Shown: positions 52,765-62,625 of the stretch, one piece after another
Layout of the letters: every line of letters begins with the position of its first letter
How positions within the stretch are numbered: position 1 is the stretch's first letter
Assembly: GCA_946408825.1 (NCBI GenBank)
Contig: CAMJTU010000005.1
Span: 1 to 64,000, forward strand
From: an uncultured Planctomycetaceae bacterium
GTDB lineage: Bacteria > Planctomycetota > Planctomycetia > Pirellulales > Thermoguttaceae
Length of the DNA stretch: 64,000 bases
Reading direction: 5' to 3'
Notes under the pieces: generated by a model
What the model saw: only the letters and a program-made list of their open reading frames with translations
What the model was told of the DNA's origin: nothing
Database searches by the model: none
Program-made: the position numbers and the translations under genes

Positions 52765-54321
52765 ATGGCGTCGCAGGGATTTCGATTTATTCACGCGTCG
52801 GATTTCCGTTTGGAACTTCCGGTCGACGGTCTTATGTCGTTGCCAGATCGTTTTGGCGACGCGATACTCGACGCGCCTCGACTTGCGGCGGAGCGCGTCT
52901 TTGACGCCGCGCTGCGCGAAAAAGTTGATTTTGTCGTCCTCAGCGGCGACCTGCTCTCGCCTCGCGAGACGGGCCCTTGGGGGATGCTTTTCCTGATCGA
53001 ACAGTTTAAGCGGCTAGAGGTCGCGCATATCCCCGTCTTCTGGGGCGCCGGAAGAAACGACTCTCCCGACGTCGTTCCCGCCGCGTTCCGATTTCCTTCT
53101 AACGTCCATGTTTTCCCCGTCGGTCAGGTCGAAGAGGTCTTCTTCAACCGCGACGGCGTTTCCCTTGCCCGGATTCTCGGGACGAGTTGGGGTAAAACGG
53201 GCGTAACCCCGCGCGGCGCGGTCGAGCCGGTTGAAGACGCCGACGACCTCTACACGATCGGCGTTTTCTACGGTCGTCTTCCCGCGGAGACGCTTAAATT
53301 AGAGTCCGTTCGCTACTGGGCGCTGGGCGGTTCGCGAGTCCGCGAGACCGTTTCCCGTTCCCCGTCCCTTGCCGTTTACGCCGGTTCGCCGCTGGCGCGC
53401 AACTTTTCCGAGACGGGCGATTTCGGCGCGACGCTCGTCGAAGTCGGCGAGTCGGGGCGAACGACGGCGACGTTGATTCGCACGTCCCCGTTGCGCTGGT
53501 CCGAAGAACGGCTTACCGTTCGCGAAGACGAGACGGCGGAAGAAGTTCTCGCCGCGGCGCGTTCGCGAATGAAGGCGATTCAAGATAAAGAACGCGAGGA
53601 CGCGTCTTTTGCGGGACGTTCCCTCGACGACAATATTTGGTTCGTTTCATGGCGAGTCGACGCGGAAGGCGGCGCGCTCCCCGCGCTTCGATACGGCGCG
53701 ACGACCCAGACGCTCGTGCGCGATTTGCGCGCCGACTTTGCAAAGGAACCGCCGGTCGTCTTCGCCGTCGATTTTGAACCGATCGTTCCCGATAAGGTCC
53801 CCGAGGAGATGTACGAACGTCAGACGATTCTCGGCGACTATCTCCGAATGATCCGCTATTACAGCGAAAACGAGGGGGAAGAAATCAACGTCGAGGCGTT
53901 CATGCCGGAGTCGATGCGCGCTTGGGCGGCGCGAGAACGCGTCCGTCATGAGATTTCCGAGCGGCGCCGAACCGAGGGCGAATCCGCCGACGTTTCGGAA
54001 CTTTTAGCGCGTCTTAAAACGCTTGAATCGAAAGATTTTCCGCCGGAGACCGCGACGCTTTACAACATGACGTCCTTCGACACGCCCGGCGCGGGCGATT
54101 CGGACGAGGACAAGCTCTTACGAAGCGAGAAGTTGGAACAACGTCGCGCGGCGCTACGCGAGGCCGCGGCGCTCGGCGTCGATTTGCTCTCCGAAAACGA
54201 CTCGCCCGCCGCGCTTCTTTCAGGCGCGACGACGAAAGGGTTGACGATGAAGAACCGCGTCATTGCCGCCGAGCTGCGCAATCTTCAGAAGAATATTGAC
54301 GAAAAGGAGATCGGCTCGTGA
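52765..54321 (+). CDS. YhaO/SbcD-like metallophosphoesterase, active-site histidines lost
   Basis: The start at 52765 (MASQGFRFIHASD) has an AAGGA site; the longer frame to 52735 is less likely. The 518-residue protein has the calcineurin-like fold of YhaO/Mre11/SbcD, with Asp in GDLL (residue ~65). The metal-site motifs are degenerate: the D-x-H of the first motif reads ASDFRLELP, GNHD reads GAGRND, the LLH position reads VFYGRL, and GHxH reads GGSRVR. All expected histidines are replaced, so nuclease activity is unlikely. The gene overlaps the YhaN-like gene by 4 bp (GTGA), so the proteins are made together and probably form a Rad50/Mre11-like pair. Confidence 0.82.
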   Translation: MASQGFRFIHASDFRLELPVDGLMSLPDRFGDAILDAPRLAAERVFDAALREKVDFVVLSGDLLSPRETGPWGMLFLIEQFKRLEVAHIPVFWGAGRNDSPDVVPAAFRFPSNVHVFPVGQVEEVFFNRDGVSLARILGTSWGKTGVTPRGAVEPVEDADDLYTIGVFYGRLPAETLKLESVRYWALGGSRVRETVSRSPSLAVYAGSPLARNFSETGDFGATLVEVGESGRTTATLIRTSPLRWSEERLTVREDETAEEVLAAARSRMKAIQDKEREDASFAGRSLDDNIWFVSWRVDAEGGALPALRYGATTQTLVRDLRADFAKEPPVVFAVDFEPIVPDKVPEEMYERQTILGDYLRMIRYYSENEGEEINVEAFMPESMRAWAARERVRHEISERRRTEGESADVSELLARLKTLESKDFPPETATLYNMTSFDTPGAGDSDEDKLLRSEKLEQRRAALREAAALGVDLLSENDSPAALLSGATTKGLTMKNRVIAAELRNLQKNIDEKEIGS

Positions 54322-57300
54322 GAATTACGTCGCTTAAAATCGAGCGTTTCGGCGTATGGGAGAATTTGTCGCTCCCGAAAATCTCGCCCGGTCTGAACGT
54401 CTTTTTCGGACCCAACGAGGCGGGTAAAACGACGCTGATGCAGTTTATTCGGACGTGTCTTTACGGAGGCGCGGACGAAGATCGGGAACGTTACATTCAG
54501 ATGGCGCTCGACGGTCGTCGGCGTCGTTCGCGCAAAGGCGGTCGCGTCGCGGCGGACGATCCCAGACGGACGGCCTTCAACGCTTCCTTTGTCGACGCGA
54601 ACGACTCCAACGTCCCGGAAGAAGTCAGGCGGTTCCTCGCCGCCGGACGCGCCGCTCAAACGAACGAATCGCCGGAGACTCCCCCTGACGCCAAAAGCGT
54701 CGCGCGCGACGTCTCGCGGACGTGGATCGGCGGAGTCGCGACCGTTTCGTCCGACTTTGGCGATCACCGAATCGAACGCCGTTATATTCGTCGCGACGCG
54801 TCTTATCTTTCGGCGATCGAACGCCGTTCGGGCTTCGTCGCCACGGACGGACTGATCAATTGGAGCGGAAGGTTCTATTCGCTGCCTGGTCAAAAGATAG
54901 CGGAATCGCTCGTGATTACGGGACCGGACGGCGCCAGAGTCGGCGATTATTTCTCAAAGTCGCTGACGTGCAATCTCGACGAATCGACGTACAACGGCGT
55001 CTTTGCGATCGGACTCGACGAACTCCAGCGTCTGGGGATGCTCAACGAGACGGAAGCGGCGCAGATGCTCTATCGTCTGAGCGTCGGCGTCGACCGCGGC
55101 TCCTTCGTCCAAGTTTTTCAGCAGATTGTTTCTGAACGCAACGACGCGCTTGATCCCAAGGATAAGCCGTCGATTCTTAAGAATCTCCTCAACGAGCGCG
55201 ACGCGGCGCGTCGCCGCGCGGGCGAGGCGGCGTCCGACCTCAACGAATACGCGAGGCTTCTCGAGGAACGTCGCGCGCTCCTGGAAGCGATCTCGAATCT
55301 CCAAGATCGTCGCGATAAGGCGGAGCGTCAGAAGCGACTCCGCGAACTTGCGCTCCACGTCGCGCCGACGTGGGACGAGCGTGAAAGCCGACGCGCCGAA
55401 CTCGCCGAGATGGGCGACGTTCCCGCCGTCGAACAGAAGTCGGTCGACGAATGCGACGCTCTTATCGCCGCCGTCTCCGAGACGAACGCTAAAATTAAAG
55501 AACTGCGCGACGGTTACCGCGCGAAACGCGACGAGCGCGACGCGATACCGGTCGACTCTGCGCTCGCGGAACTCGCGCCTCGCGTTTCCATCCTCGAAGA
55601 GGACCTTCCGCGTCTGACGGAGATCGACTCGAAGGTTTCGACGCTCCGCAAAGAACTCGAGGAACTCAACGCGAAGCTCGCGGAAGAAGAACAGCGTCTC
55701 CGCAGCGCGCGCAACGGCAAGCTCGTGTTGACGCGGTCCGCGTTAGACGCGATCAACGCGTCGATCGTTTCCGCTAAGATCGAAGAAGAACGTCGCAACG
55801 GCGCGACTCCGGCCGAAATCTCCGCCGCGAAACTTCCCAATAAGCTCGTGGAAGCGGGCGCGACGTTCAAAGAGATCGAGGATTATAAGATTCCCGCGAA
55901 GCGCGTTCGTCGCGCTCGTCAGCGTTTGCAGAAGCGTAAGGCGGAACTTGAACAGATTCGAACGCGACTCAACGCGCTTGTCGCTAAGTTGGAGGAGGGG
56001 CTGACGTCTCACGGTCAGAAGAACCTGACCGAAGCGATCGAACGTTCCGGCGCGCTTCTTTCCGCTCTGCGTCGACGGATCGAAATCGAAAAGCGCGTCG
56101 ACGAAATGGCGACGTACCGGAAGGAACTCGAACGTCAAAACCATACGCTCGTCGAAAATCAGGCGATCGTCGGACCGCCCCTCTATCTGTTAGGCGCGGG
56201 CGTCGTCGTCGGCGGGTTCCTCTTTGGCTTGTCGCTCTTCTACGACCGCGTCGATCTCGTCGCCGGGCTCATCGGGTTGCTCGTGATGATCGGCTGTATC
56301 TTCTATAAGACGACCGTCGAAAGGAAGAATCGCCTGAAGCTCGAAGACAATCAGCGACGTTTAGGGCTTCTTACGCGTCAGCTTGAGCAGGCGCGCGTCG
56401 AGACAGCCTCGTTGGACGAGAAGTATCCCGCGCCGGCGAATCAGCCGAACCTTACCCTTGAGACGCGTCTCCAACGCGCGAAAGCGGACCTTGCCCATTT
56501 CGAAGGGCTCGCGCCTGTCGAAGCGCAGTGGCGAGAAGCGACGAAGCTTTTCCGCGCTCAAGAGGAGAAGGTCGCGCGCTCGGAAACCGCGGTTAAGAAA
56601 TCGCTTAAACGTTGGCGCGCTTGGCTGCGCGCCGCGTGTCTGCCCGAGACGCTCAAACCGAAGCAGGTTCGCGATCTCTTCGCTCGCGTCGAGATTGCGG
56701 ACGATCTGCGAACGCAGGTCGCGACCTGTGCGACGGAAATCGAGTATCTCGGGCGCGAACGTCAGGGGATCGTCGATCGGCTCGACGCGGCGATAGCGCT
56801 GGCGCCGAAGAAGACGTTCGACGACAAATCTCCGTTCTTCGTCGTTCCGAAACTTCGCGAAATGCTCGACGAACACGCGGACGTCCTCAAGGAACGCGCG
56901 ACGCTCCTTGACGAAATGAATAAGATCAAGAGGGCGTGCAAGAAGTTGCTGGCGGTTCGCCGCCGTCAGATCCGCGAGACGCGTCGGTTCCTTGCGGGCT
57001 TCAATCTCCATTCCCGTAAAGAACTGGTCGAAGCGGTCGCTAGGCGCTCGCTCTACTGCCGACGCGTCGCCGATCTTGACGTCGTCGAACAGCGTCTTGC
57101 CGCCGGGATTGGCGGTTTCTGCCAGGAAGACGAAATTGCCGCGCTCTTGAACGATCAAGAAGCTCGCGCCGATTTGGTCCCCGCAATCGACGGACTCGTC
57201 GTGCGAATCGACGCGCTCGATTCGGAGCTCAAGGGAAAGCTCGAACTTTCCGGACGTCTCGGTCAACAGGCGGACGCGATCGCCGCGAAGAAGGGATCTG

Positions 57301-58886
57301 TGCGCGACCGTTTCGATTCCGTCGCGCTCGACCTGCGCTTCGAAAGAATGGCGGCGCTGTGGCAGAGCCGCGCCGTCGCCGGCCAGATGATGGAAGACAT
57401 CCGTCGCGCGTACGAAAAGGAACGTCAGCCTGAGACGCTCCGCGAAGCGTCGCGTTACCTTAAGCGCTTAACAGACGGTCTCTACGTCAATATCTGGACG
57501 CCCCTTGGCGAAGACGCGCTCTTTGTCGACGCGGCGAACGGCGAGACGCTCGACGTCGCGGCGCTTTCGCGCGGCACGCGAGAGCTTCTCTTCATCGCGA
57601 TCCGACTTGCGCTTGTCGTCTCCTTCGAGAAACACGGCGTCCAGATGCCGCTCATCTGGGACGACGTGCTCGTGAATTTCGACTATCGTCGCGCCGCGAT
57701 CGCCGCGAAACTCCTATTCGAGTTCGCAAAAGCGGGACGTCAGATATTCCTCTTTACCTGCCACGAGCACATCTGCCGACTCTTCCTGAGACTTGGCTCG
57801 CCCGTTTGCGTACTGCCTACCTCGACCGATCCGAAACGCCGTAAGTTCCGCGTGTTGACCCCGTTGAAGAAACGTATCGCGCGCGGCGAGGCGGAACTCG
57901 TCGTCAAGGTCGCCAAACCGGTCGAACTCGGCCCCAATTTCGTCGAGAAATCGCCTGTCGAGACAAACGCGACGCGCTTTGCCGTGGAAGGGTCCGACTT
58001 CGATTCGCTCCGCTATCCGACGGAAACGTTCGCCGACGAGCCGGTTTTACGAAGCGGCGAGCGATACGACCTTGCGTCGCAAGACGACGGCGAGACGTTC
58101 ACGTTTGACGGCGGCGTCGTGGACGATTCGGTCGCCGTCGCCGCCGGTCCGACGGGGCAGGGCGATTATGGCGTCAATCCGAACGCGCAGAACGACGAAC
58201 GCGTTTTCCGCGCCGACGCCGACTTGGCCGAAACTGCGGGCGATCCTGAGATCGTCGCCGACGCCGAAGTCGTTTCCGTTCAGACGGTCGCGGCGATTAA
58301 TTCGGTCGAGCCCGAACCGAAGAGCGAAGAGTCGCCGCGTCTTGACGTGGCGTCTCCGACCTTCACGGCGCTAGAGGAAGAGCGCGTCGAGTATTCTCCC
58401 GTCAAACGCGACGTCGCTTTTGACGGCGGAGTCGCCAGCTTGAGCGAACTCTCCGAGATCAGCCCTGTCTTTACCTCGAAGTCGAGCGTGAAGAACGCCT
58501 ATGAAGTCTCCGCCGATCTGATCAATCCCGAATCGACCTCCGACGACGCCGTCGAAGCGGTTCAGGAGGTCGAAGAGGGAGTCGATTACGTTACGGTCGA
58601 CGAGTCGGCCTTTGAAGACGTCGATTCTCCCGATTTCGACGAATGGACGAAGGTCTTCACTGATCATGCCAGAGACGACGACGAGCCTGAATCGGGGAAT
58701 TTCGCCGATTACCTAGTCGACGCTTCCGACGACGGGTCCGAAGCCGCCGAGGGCGACGAGTATTCGGAAACCGACGAAGACGAAGAAGAATACTCCGAAG
58801 ACGAGTACGAGGAGGAAGAAACCGACGAGTACTACGACGACGAGGAAGACGACTCCGAGGGCGAAGAAGGGGACGACGAGGAATAG
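54318..58886 (+). CDS. YhaN-like SMC/Rad50-type ATPase with acidic tail
   Basis: This 1522-residue protein starts at GTG within the stop of the upstream gene. Walker A is FGPNEAGKTTLMQF (near residue 35). Long coiled coils follow, interrupted near residues 619-665 by two transmembrane-like segments (LLGAGVVVGGFLFGLSLFY and LVAGLIGLLVMIGCIFY), where Rad50 has its zinc hook. The signature LSRGTRELLFIAIRLAL is near residue 1084 and Walker B PLIWDDVLVNFD near 1110. This is the YhaN layout. The core should end near residue 1170; the last ~350 residues are an extra, low-complexity acidic tail rich in Asp/Glu/Ser. It likely works with the degenerate phosphoesterase at the membrane in DNA maintenance; the precise role is unknown. 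Confidence 0.85.
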   Translation: MRITSLKIERFGVWENLSLPKISPGLNVFFGPNEAGKTTLMQFIRTCLYGGADEDRERYIQMALDGRRRRSRKGGRVAADDPRRTAFNASFVDANDSNVPEEVRRFLAAGRAAQTNESPETPPDAKSVARDVSRTWIGGVATVSSDFGDHRIERRYIRRDASYLSAIERRSGFVATDGLINWSGRFYSLPGQKIAESLVITGPDGARVGDYFSKSLTCNLDESTYNGVFAIGLDELQRLGMLNETEAAQMLYRLSVGVDRGSFVQVFQQIVSERNDALDPKDKPSILKNLLNERDAARRRAGEAASDLNEYARLLEERRALLEAISNLQDRRDKAERQKRLRELALHVAPTWDERESRRAELAEMGDVPAVEQKSVDECDALIAAVSETNAKIKELRDGYRAKRDERDAIPVDSALAELAPRVSILEEDLPRLTEIDSKVSTLRKELEELNAKLAEEEQRLRSARNGKLVLTRSALDAINASIVSAKIEEERRNGATPAEISAAKLPNKLVEAGATFKEIEDYKIPAKRVRRARQRLQKRKAELEQIRTRLNALVAKLEEGLTSHGQKNLTEAIERSGALLSALRRRIEIEKRVDEMATYRKELERQNHTLVENQAIVGPPLYLLGAGVVVGGFLFGLSLFYDRVDLVAGLIGLLVMIGCIFYKTTVERKNRLKLEDNQRRLGLLTRQLEQARVETASLDEKYPAPANQPNLTLETRLQRAKADLAHFEGLAPVEAQWREATKLFRAQEEKVARSETAVKKSLKRWRAWLRAACLPETLKPKQVRDLFARVEIADDLRTQVATCATEIEYLGRERQGIVDRLDAAIALAPKKTFDDKSPFFVVPKLREMLDEHADVLKERATLLDEMNKIKRACKKLLAVRRRQIRETRRFLAGFNLHSRKELVEAVARRSLYCRRVADLDVVEQRLAAGIGGFCQEDEIAALLNDQEARADLVPAIDGLVVRIDALDSELKGKLELSGRLGQQADAIAAKKGSVRDRFDSVALDLRFERMAALWQSRAVAGQMMEDIRRAYEKERQPETLREASRYLKRLTDGLYVNIWTPLGEDALFVDAANGETLDVAALSRGTRELLFIAIRLALVVSFEKHGVQMPLIWDDVLVNFDYRRAAIAAKLLFEFAKAGRQIFLFTCHEHICRLFLRLGSPVCVLPTSTDPKRRKFRVLTPLKKRIARGEAELVVKVAKPVELGPNFVEKSPVETNATRFAVEGSDFDSLRYPTETFADEPVLRSGERYDLASQDDGETFTFDGGVVDDSVAVAAGPTGQGDYGVNPNAQNDERVFRADADLAETAGDPEIVADAEVVSVQTVAAINSVEPEPKSEESPRLDVASPTFTALEEERVEYSPVKRDVAFDGGVASLSELSEISPVFTSKSSVKNAYEVSADLINPESTSDDAVEAVQEVEEGVDYVTVDESAFEDVDSPDFDEWTKVFTDHARDDDEPESGNFADYLVDASDDGSEAAEGDEYSETDEDEEEYSEDEYEEEETDEYYDDEEDDSEGEEGDDEE

Positions 58887-58937
58887 TCGCAGGGCGATTC
58901 TTGCCCCGTTTTCCCGATTCCATTCTCAAACAGATAG

Positions 58938-58978
58938 AACGAACGCGGACTGTTAAGACGGTTCGCGTTCGTTTTTTT
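58938..58978 (+). terminator. Intrinsic terminator after YhaN-like gene
   Basis: Perfect 10-bp stem AACGAACGCG / CGCGTTCGTT (58938-58947 with 58964-58973) running into a T7 tract. Confidence 0.9.
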
Positions 58979-59115
58979 GTATAAAGCAATCTTTTATTGA
59001 GAACGTTTTAGATTGTGGCGCGTCGAAACTGTGGGTCGTTGTGTATGCGTTTTGCGCGCCCAGAGGGTTTGACGGCGGAAACGTTGGAAATTTTTTTCAG
59101 AAAATAAAACGTTTC

Positions 59116-59144
59116 TTCCTTTTTCCAGCGGCTTCTGGTATAAT
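59116..59144 (+). promoter_or_regulatory. Promoter for the dockerin/FG-GAP protein gene
   Basis: TTCCTT (59116-59121), 17-bp spacer, TATAAT (59139-59144), with an upstream TGG giving an extended -10 (TGGTATAAT). The leader to the ATG at 59287 would be about 136 nt. Confidence 0.6.
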
Positions 59145-59286
59145 TGGCGTCGCCCTGCGAGACGGTTTTGGCTATAATGGCGAATGATCTTCTCCTATGG
59201 ACGGGGCTGAGCGGCGCCGGAACTCGCGGCGAAAGCTGTCGGCGAAGAGTCCTGATTTAGTCTAAGAACTATAAAAGGTTATACAG

Positions 59287-62200
59287 ATGAAAGATAAGTT
59301 TTTTCAACGCGCCTTTGATCGCGGCGCTCGTGAATCTAGTCGGAGAACTCGTCGTCTTTCGCTTGAATCGTTAGAGAATCGTGAGATGCTCAACGTCGAC
59401 TGGAGCGGCTTTGGCGGCGAGAATATCTCGACTTACGAGCCCTCTTCCTCTTCGGCGTCCTATTCCGTCGATCTTAGCGGTTCCGTCGACGTTTGCGATC
59501 TTACGGACGTCACAGGCGACGGCCGCAACGAGTTGGTCGCCGTCAATTACGCGTCGAAGACGATCAGCGTTTATGCGAATACGGCGACGAACGGCGATTT
59601 TACGCTTAAAGGTTCTCAGACGCTCTCCTCGCTCAGCGGCACGAAGGGCTACGACAGCGTTATCTTCAACGGCGATTCTCTTACCGTCGTTTCCGCTTCA
59701 AGCGGCGTCGGACTTACGGTGACCGAATACACGTGGAACGCGTCGACTTCCGCGTATGTCCAACAGTCGCAAAAGGAGCTTGACGTCGCGAAGTTCAACA
59801 GTTCCAACGCGCAGATTTGCGTTTTTGTCGGCGTCGACGCGACGGTTATCAACGGCGACACGCTTGTCGTACAGGCGACGACCCTTTCCGAGACCGGCAC
59901 GACGGTTAAAACGGCGCTTTATTCCGGGTACGGAACGAGTTCTTTCGGAAAGAATTACCGTATCGCCAGTTCGATTACGGAAGAGCTTATGGGCTCGACG
60001 ACGATCAACGGAACCGACTATCTTCTCCTCAAGGAGAAGACGTCGAGCTATAACGATCTCGTTCTTGCCAGCGTCGATTCCACCATTTCAAAGTATTCCT
60101 ACGACCTGAGCGGGTACGGTTCGGCGTTGACCTTCGACTGGGTCGTCGATTACGACGGTTTTCTCGTCGTCGGCGCAATGACAAACGGCGCGAGCGGACT
60201 CATTACGATTAAATCTGCGACCCCGACGGAAAGCAGCGTCGACGCGAAGACGGTCGGACAGTGGATTGATTGCGACAGCTTGAGGTTCAACTCGTCGAGC
60301 GCGGCGGCGATCGGCGACGTCGGGGGCGATTCCGATCCCGAAATCTTCGCGGTCAACGGCAGTCAGTATATGTTTTATAACGGCGACGCGTCGAGCGCTT
60401 ACGACTATACGTTTACGGCGTCCGACCTTGTCGTCTCTACGCCTGAGTACGTCTCGGTCGATATTGAAGATATCGACGGCGACGGCGATACGGACGCGAT
60501 CCTCGTCGGCAAGAACCGACTCTATACGGGAACCGTTTCTTCGACCGGCTCCATTGAAAACGTGACGAGTCAGTATACGTTTAGCGAAGCGGTTAAGAAG
60601 GCGGTCTTTGGCGACTTCAACGGCGACGGACTGATCGACGTCGCGGTTCAGTTCCAAGCGAACGTCGGTTCGGGCGTCCAAGCCTTCCAGCAGTTGGCGG
60701 ACGGCTCCTTTGTCGCGCTGGCGTCGCAGGCGTTCGGCGGCACGATCGCCGATATCGCGGTCGGAAAATTCAGTCAGACTTCGGTCGACGAGATCGCGGT
60801 TTTGACCGTTAAGAACACGGGAACGTCGGTCTCTTCGTCGGTGAACGCGCTCAAACTCAACGGTTCAGGATTTACCGCGACGCGTTCTTACGTCGGCGCC
60901 GGTCTGGTTGGAGCGGCTCTGACCGCCGGTTCGATCTACGGTTCGAGCGTCGACGATCTCGTTATCGTAAACACGACGCAGGACACGATTACGGTTCTCA
61001 AGAACAGCGGTTCCGCGCTTAGCGGCGCGACGATTACGACGGCGTATGATTCTTCGTCGACGGCGGGATCGAATCCGATCGCCGCCGCGGTTGGCGATTT
61101 CAACGGAGACGGACTTGCCGACGTCGCCGTTCTTAACTCGTCTGCGGGCGCGAATTACGCCAATATCGTCTATTATCTCCGTTCGAGCGACGCGGGATTA
61201 GGGTCTAAACCGGCGGGTAGATCGCTTATTTCCGGCACGACGACGGTTGTCGGGCTAATCGCCGAAGATCTCAACAGCGACGGGTATTCCGACCTGACGT
61301 ACGCGCGTAAGACGACGAATAACCGCGTTTACGCGAGCGTCCTTATGGGGAACGGCGCCACGTCGGTTTTCGACGCCGCCGTGAATACGACGATTTCGGT
61401 CGATTTTTCGTCGAATTTCGATCTTCAGTTGGCGCGCGTCGACGCCGCCGACAACGTTTCTTACGACCTTGTATGGGCGCAGGATAAATCGGTCGGCGTT
61501 TTGCTCAACGCAGACGATTCCGTCGCGTCAGGCTCGATCCAGTATGTAATTCAGTCCCTTTCGAGCGCGTCGGGGGATACTCACGCGGCCGCGCTTTCGA
61601 CGGAGCGGACTTGGATCGACGAATGGTCCAACTTCTACGTCGACGTCTGGGCGTCGGCAGACGGCGCCGCCGTGACGTCCGCGACCGCCGCGTTCGCCTA
61701 CAACGGCTCCTACTTCAAACTCGCCGAAGTTAAGGCCGCGTCCGGCTATACCGTTTCTTATACCGACGAGTCCGGCGTGGCGACGGTTACCGCGACCGGA
61801 TCCCGCGCCGTCGATTCCGAGGGATGGGTCCTTGTGGCGAGAATGAAATTCGAACCGGCGGGAGTCGAGGGCGTCCCGCTTCCTGCAAACGGACGCCTCG
61901 CCGCCGTCAATCCGGGGTTCTCCGCGACGGCGACCGCGCAATCCCTTAACGGCGCGTCGGTTTCGTCCGTTTCCGTTCCCTCTGTCAATCTTTATCCCTT
62001 CATCTTCGACGTCGACGAAAGCGGAACGGTCAATAGCAACGACCTCGCGTACTTCCTGCAATTCCTCGGCTCCGACGTCGATAATATTGAGACCGCGAAG
62101 TATCGCGTTCTGGATTACGACCTGAACGGCACGATCAACAGCAACGACCTCGCGTACTTCCTGCAGTTCCTCGGAAAGAGCGCCGCCGACGGTCTTGATT

Positions 62201-62475
62201 CGATCTACTATTCCGAGCCCGCCGTGTCGTCTGGCGCCGTTCTCGATTCAGCGTTGACAGCCGCCGTTCTCGAGACGTCGGACGGAGTCGCGGAACTCTT
62301 CGAAGAAGAGGCGGCCGTCGAGGCGGTCGCGAAAAGCGCGGGGTTCTACGGACCGACTCGGTCTGAATTCGCGACGACGTCCGTCGCGCCGGTATCTGTC
62401 GCGTCCGTCGCTTCCGCAGCGACCTCTAAGGAACTCGATCTCGAACTTGACGTCGATCTTGACGTCGATCTCTGA
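59287..62475 (+). CDS. Secreted FG-GAP protein with cohesin-like and dockerin domains
   Basis: This 1062-residue protein starts with a planctomycete LEPR-like sorting motif (SLESLENREMLNVDWSGF). Residues ~60-730 hold FG-GAP/VCBS repeats of the integrin type, with calcium-binding cores such as DIDGDGDTDAI, DFNGDGLIDVAV and DLNSDGYSDL. Residues ~775-890 look like a cohesin-type beta-sandwich (FYVDVWASADGAAVTSATAA, then GWVLVARMKFEP). Two type I dockerin repeats follow (DVDESGTVNSNDLAYFLQFL and DYDLNGTINSNDLAYFLQFL). The C-terminus repeats LDVDLDVDL. Surface adhesion or self-assembly is plausible. GC-rich hairpins follow the gene. Confidence 0.85.
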   Translation: MKDKFFQRAFDRGARESSRRTRRLSLESLENREMLNVDWSGFGGENISTYEPSSSSASYSVDLSGSVDVCDLTDVTGDGRNELVAVNYASKTISVYANTATNGDFTLKGSQTLSSLSGTKGYDSVIFNGDSLTVVSASSGVGLTVTEYTWNASTSAYVQQSQKELDVAKFNSSNAQICVFVGVDATVINGDTLVVQATTLSETGTTVKTALYSGYGTSSFGKNYRIASSITEELMGSTTINGTDYLLLKEKTSSYNDLVLASVDSTISKYSYDLSGYGSALTFDWVVDYDGFLVVGAMTNGASGLITIKSATPTESSVDAKTVGQWIDCDSLRFNSSSAAAIGDVGGDSDPEIFAVNGSQYMFYNGDASSAYDYTFTASDLVVSTPEYVSVDIEDIDGDGDTDAILVGKNRLYTGTVSSTGSIENVTSQYTFSEAVKKAVFGDFNGDGLIDVAVQFQANVGSGVQAFQQLADGSFVALASQAFGGTIADIAVGKFSQTSVDEIAVLTVKNTGTSVSSSVNALKLNGSGFTATRSYVGAGLVGAALTAGSIYGSSVDDLVIVNTTQDTITVLKNSGSALSGATITTAYDSSSTAGSNPIAAAVGDFNGDGLADVAVLNSSAGANYANIVYYLRSSDAGLGSKPAGRSLISGTTTVVGLIAEDLNSDGYSDLTYARKTTNNRVYASVLMGNGATSVFDAAVNTTISVDFSSNFDLQLARVDAADNVSYDLVWAQDKSVGVLLNADDSVASGSIQYVIQSLSSASGDTHAAALSTERTWIDEWSNFYVDVWASADGAAVTSATAAFAYNGSYFKLAEVKAASGYTVSYTDESGVATVTATGSRAVDSEGWVLVARMKFEPAGVEGVPLPANGRLAAVNPGFSATATAQSLNGASVSSVSVPSVNLYPFIFDVDESGTVNSNDLAYFLQFLGSDVDNIETAKYRVLDYDLNGTINSNDLAYFLQFLGKSAADGLDSIYYSEPAVSSGAVLDSALTAAVLETSDGVAELFEEEAAVEAVAKSAGFYGPTRSEFATTSVAPVSVASVASAATSKELDLELDVDLDVDL

Positions 62476-62507
62476 TTGAGAAGACGATTGATCGTCGCCC
62501 TATAGGG

Positions 62508-62536
62508 CGCGCCGCGACGACACGACACGCGGCGCG
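62508..62536 (+). terminator. GC-rich hairpin after the dockerin gene
   Basis: 9-bp stem CGCGCCGCG / CGCGGCGCG with an 11-nt loop, followed by TCTTT, 33 bp after the stop codon. Confidence 0.65.
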
Positions 62537-62554
62537 TCTTTCGCGAGTCATAAG

Positions 62555-62596
62555 AAAGCCCCTCGTCGCGCTTCTGTACGCGACGAGGGGCTTTTT
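62555..62596. terminator. Strong bidirectional terminator
   Basis: Perfect 16-bp stem AAAGCCCCTCGTCGCG / CGCGACGAGGGGCTTT (62555-62570 with 62579-62594), 8-nt loop and T-run. It lies between the dockerin gene (+) and the anti-sigma gene (-). Confidence 0.95.
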
Positions 62597-62625
62597 ACAA
62601 ATATTCGCTATGGCAAACGACGTCG

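Larger units (their letters stand above)
58887..59286. other. Intergenic region with terminator and promoter
   Basis: The region contains the terminator at 58938-58978 and an extended -10 promoter at 59116-59144. A second TATAAT (59172-59177) has no good -35. No gene is seen. Confidence 0.6.

Noticed and set aside
52765..54321. Functional SbcD/YhaO nuclease
   Set aside because: All active-site histidines are replaced, so an enzymatic call would be unsupported.
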